Of a stretch of DNA of 64,000 nucleotides, positions 63,210-64,000 are shown piece after piece. The stretch's first letter is position 1. The number at the start of each line of letters is the position of its first letter. Below the pieces are notes generated by a model. It was not told the DNA's origin and did not search any database. It worked only from the letters and a program-made list of their open reading frames with translations. The stretch is from Oncomelania hupensis (taxonomy: Eukaryota > Mollusca > Gastropoda > Littorinimorpha > Pomatiopsidae): assembly GCA_036898135.1 (NCBI GenBank), contig CM072515.1, positions 71,275,753 to 71,339,752 on the forward strand, read 5' to 3'. Made by a program: the position numbers and the translations under genes.

Positions 63210-64000
63210 ATCAAACCTCACATTGATTATGCATCAACAATATGGGACGGCTGCAGTGATGCCTTGTTTAAACAAATTAATTCTATTCACCGCAGAGCTG
63301 CAAAATTACTTATCTCCAACACTTCCATCAAAACTGATTCAAAATTAAAACTAGCTGGTATGCTTCCCCTTAACAAACAACTTAATTACAATAAAGCCGT
63401 TTTAATGTACAAAATACTAAACAGTAGAGCTCCTGATTATTTAAAAGTACTTTTTAGCAAACCTTCATCCCGTTATTCAATTTTCCCACATAATTTAACC
63501 TTGCCACAGCCACGCTTAGACATATTTAAAACATCTCTGTCATAGTCTGGTTCAAGTATGTGGAATTCTCTCCCACAAGAGATCAAGGAAAGTAAATCAT
63601 TATCATTGTTTAAAATTAGACTCCACAAATTTCTATTTTCCCTTGCTCCTAAGATTGTATACATTTTGTTCTTTCCTATCTTGCGACAGTTTAATTTGTT
63701 CATGTGTGAAATAGCTTGTGTATGTGTGTGGTTGTGGTGGAGAGGGTGGGGAGAGTGGGAGTAGGAAAGGGGTATTGGAAGAAGGTGGGAGGAGGGAGTA
63801 TGTGCATTTCGGTACATTAATTTTCTTAGTAATGTTTTTAATTCTTACCATTGTTAAGGTTTGTGTTAGTTTGCAATCAATTTTATGTTAATTATTTTGT
63901 TTGCTCTGAATTTTTATTTTTATTTTTTTTTAAATGTTTGTTTCTTTTACAATTTTATTAAGGACTAGCTATAAGACAGGTCCATAGGACCTAATACTAT
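63207..64000 (+). mobile_element. CR1/L2-group LINE 3' end, pseudogene, runs to window edge
   Basis: Reads YIKPHIDYASTIWDGCSDAL, HRRAAKLLI, LAGMLPLNKQLNYNKAVLMY, LNSRAPDYL and FKTSLS, then TAG (63542-63544) where the family has Tyr, then SGSSMWNSLPQEIKES and LFKIRLHKFLF. This is the C-terminal thumb/connection region of the reverse transcriptase. The 3' UTR ends AGACAGGTCCATAGGACCTAA, with the GGTCC...GGACC stem again, close to the window end. Confidence 0.78.

Overview
The window is eukaryotic nuclear DNA, almost certainly from an invertebrate animal and most likely a mollusc or another lophotrochozoan. The reasons are very dense non-LTR retrotransposons of animal type (RTE, Rex1-like, L2/CR1-like and RNase H-bearing I/Jockey-like), several tRNA-derived SINE families, one of them fused to a 5S rRNA-like segment, long di- and trinucleotide microsatellites, and short internal TTAGGG blocks. 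The species cannot be named from the sequence. There are no operons, prokaryotic genes, rRNA operons or CRISPR arrays.

Only one host gene can be supported. It lies on the minus strand at about 15.6-19.65 kb: a two-exon gene for a secreted multi-repeat precursor that looks like a neuropeptide or peptide-pheromone prohormone. Exon 1 (19557-19647) encodes a signal peptide and ends at a CAG|GTAAAT donor. Exon 2 (16209-15602) starts after a pyrimidine tract and ACAG acceptor, and the split codon joins in phase. The predicted 232-residue product has five alternating peptide units cut out by REKR, RKKR and SKKR sites, and three glycine residues sit where amidation would occur. I do not recognise it. 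The 3.35 kb intron holds a tRNA/5S SINE, long GAA tracts and an RTE element. Just 3' of the gene lie a broken extra repeat and a Rex1-like LINE.

The rest is layered mobile DNA. 0.4-5 kb: RTE fragment, SINEs, and a SINE split by a 490 bp repeat. 5-8.9 kb: AT-rich, mostly unassigned, with one possible LTR. 8.9-15.4 kb: two Rex1-like LINEs, old RTE pieces, and a repeat hit by a 5S SINE. 20-28.4 kb: two RNase H LINEs tail to tail, the second with remains of ORF1 and ORF2. 28.4-33.6 kb: a large inverted repeat, a MITE inside a repeat, and a 639 bp terminal-inverted-repeat transposon with a 9 bp target duplication inside a SINE, carrying a piece of reverse transcriptase. 36-42 kb: SINEs, solo LTRs, and an RTE copy with one nonsense codon. 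43-50 kb: a decayed I-like LINE, a 40 bp minisatellite, a PIF/Harbinger derivative and an unclassified 430 bp repeat in near-tandem copies. 51-54.5 kb: an L2/CR1-like LINE with an uninterrupted open frame of more than 1,100 codons. 56-64 kb: RTE fragments, a solo LTR nested within a solo LTR, interstitial telomere-like repeats, and a LINE 3' end running off the window.

The LINEs are the likely source of the machinery that spread the SINEs. Several LINE 3' ends carry a GGTCC...GGACC hairpin and run into microsatellites, which suggests that retrotransposon tails seed the simple repeats here. Approximate boundaries are given where I judged them by eye from similarity between copies.
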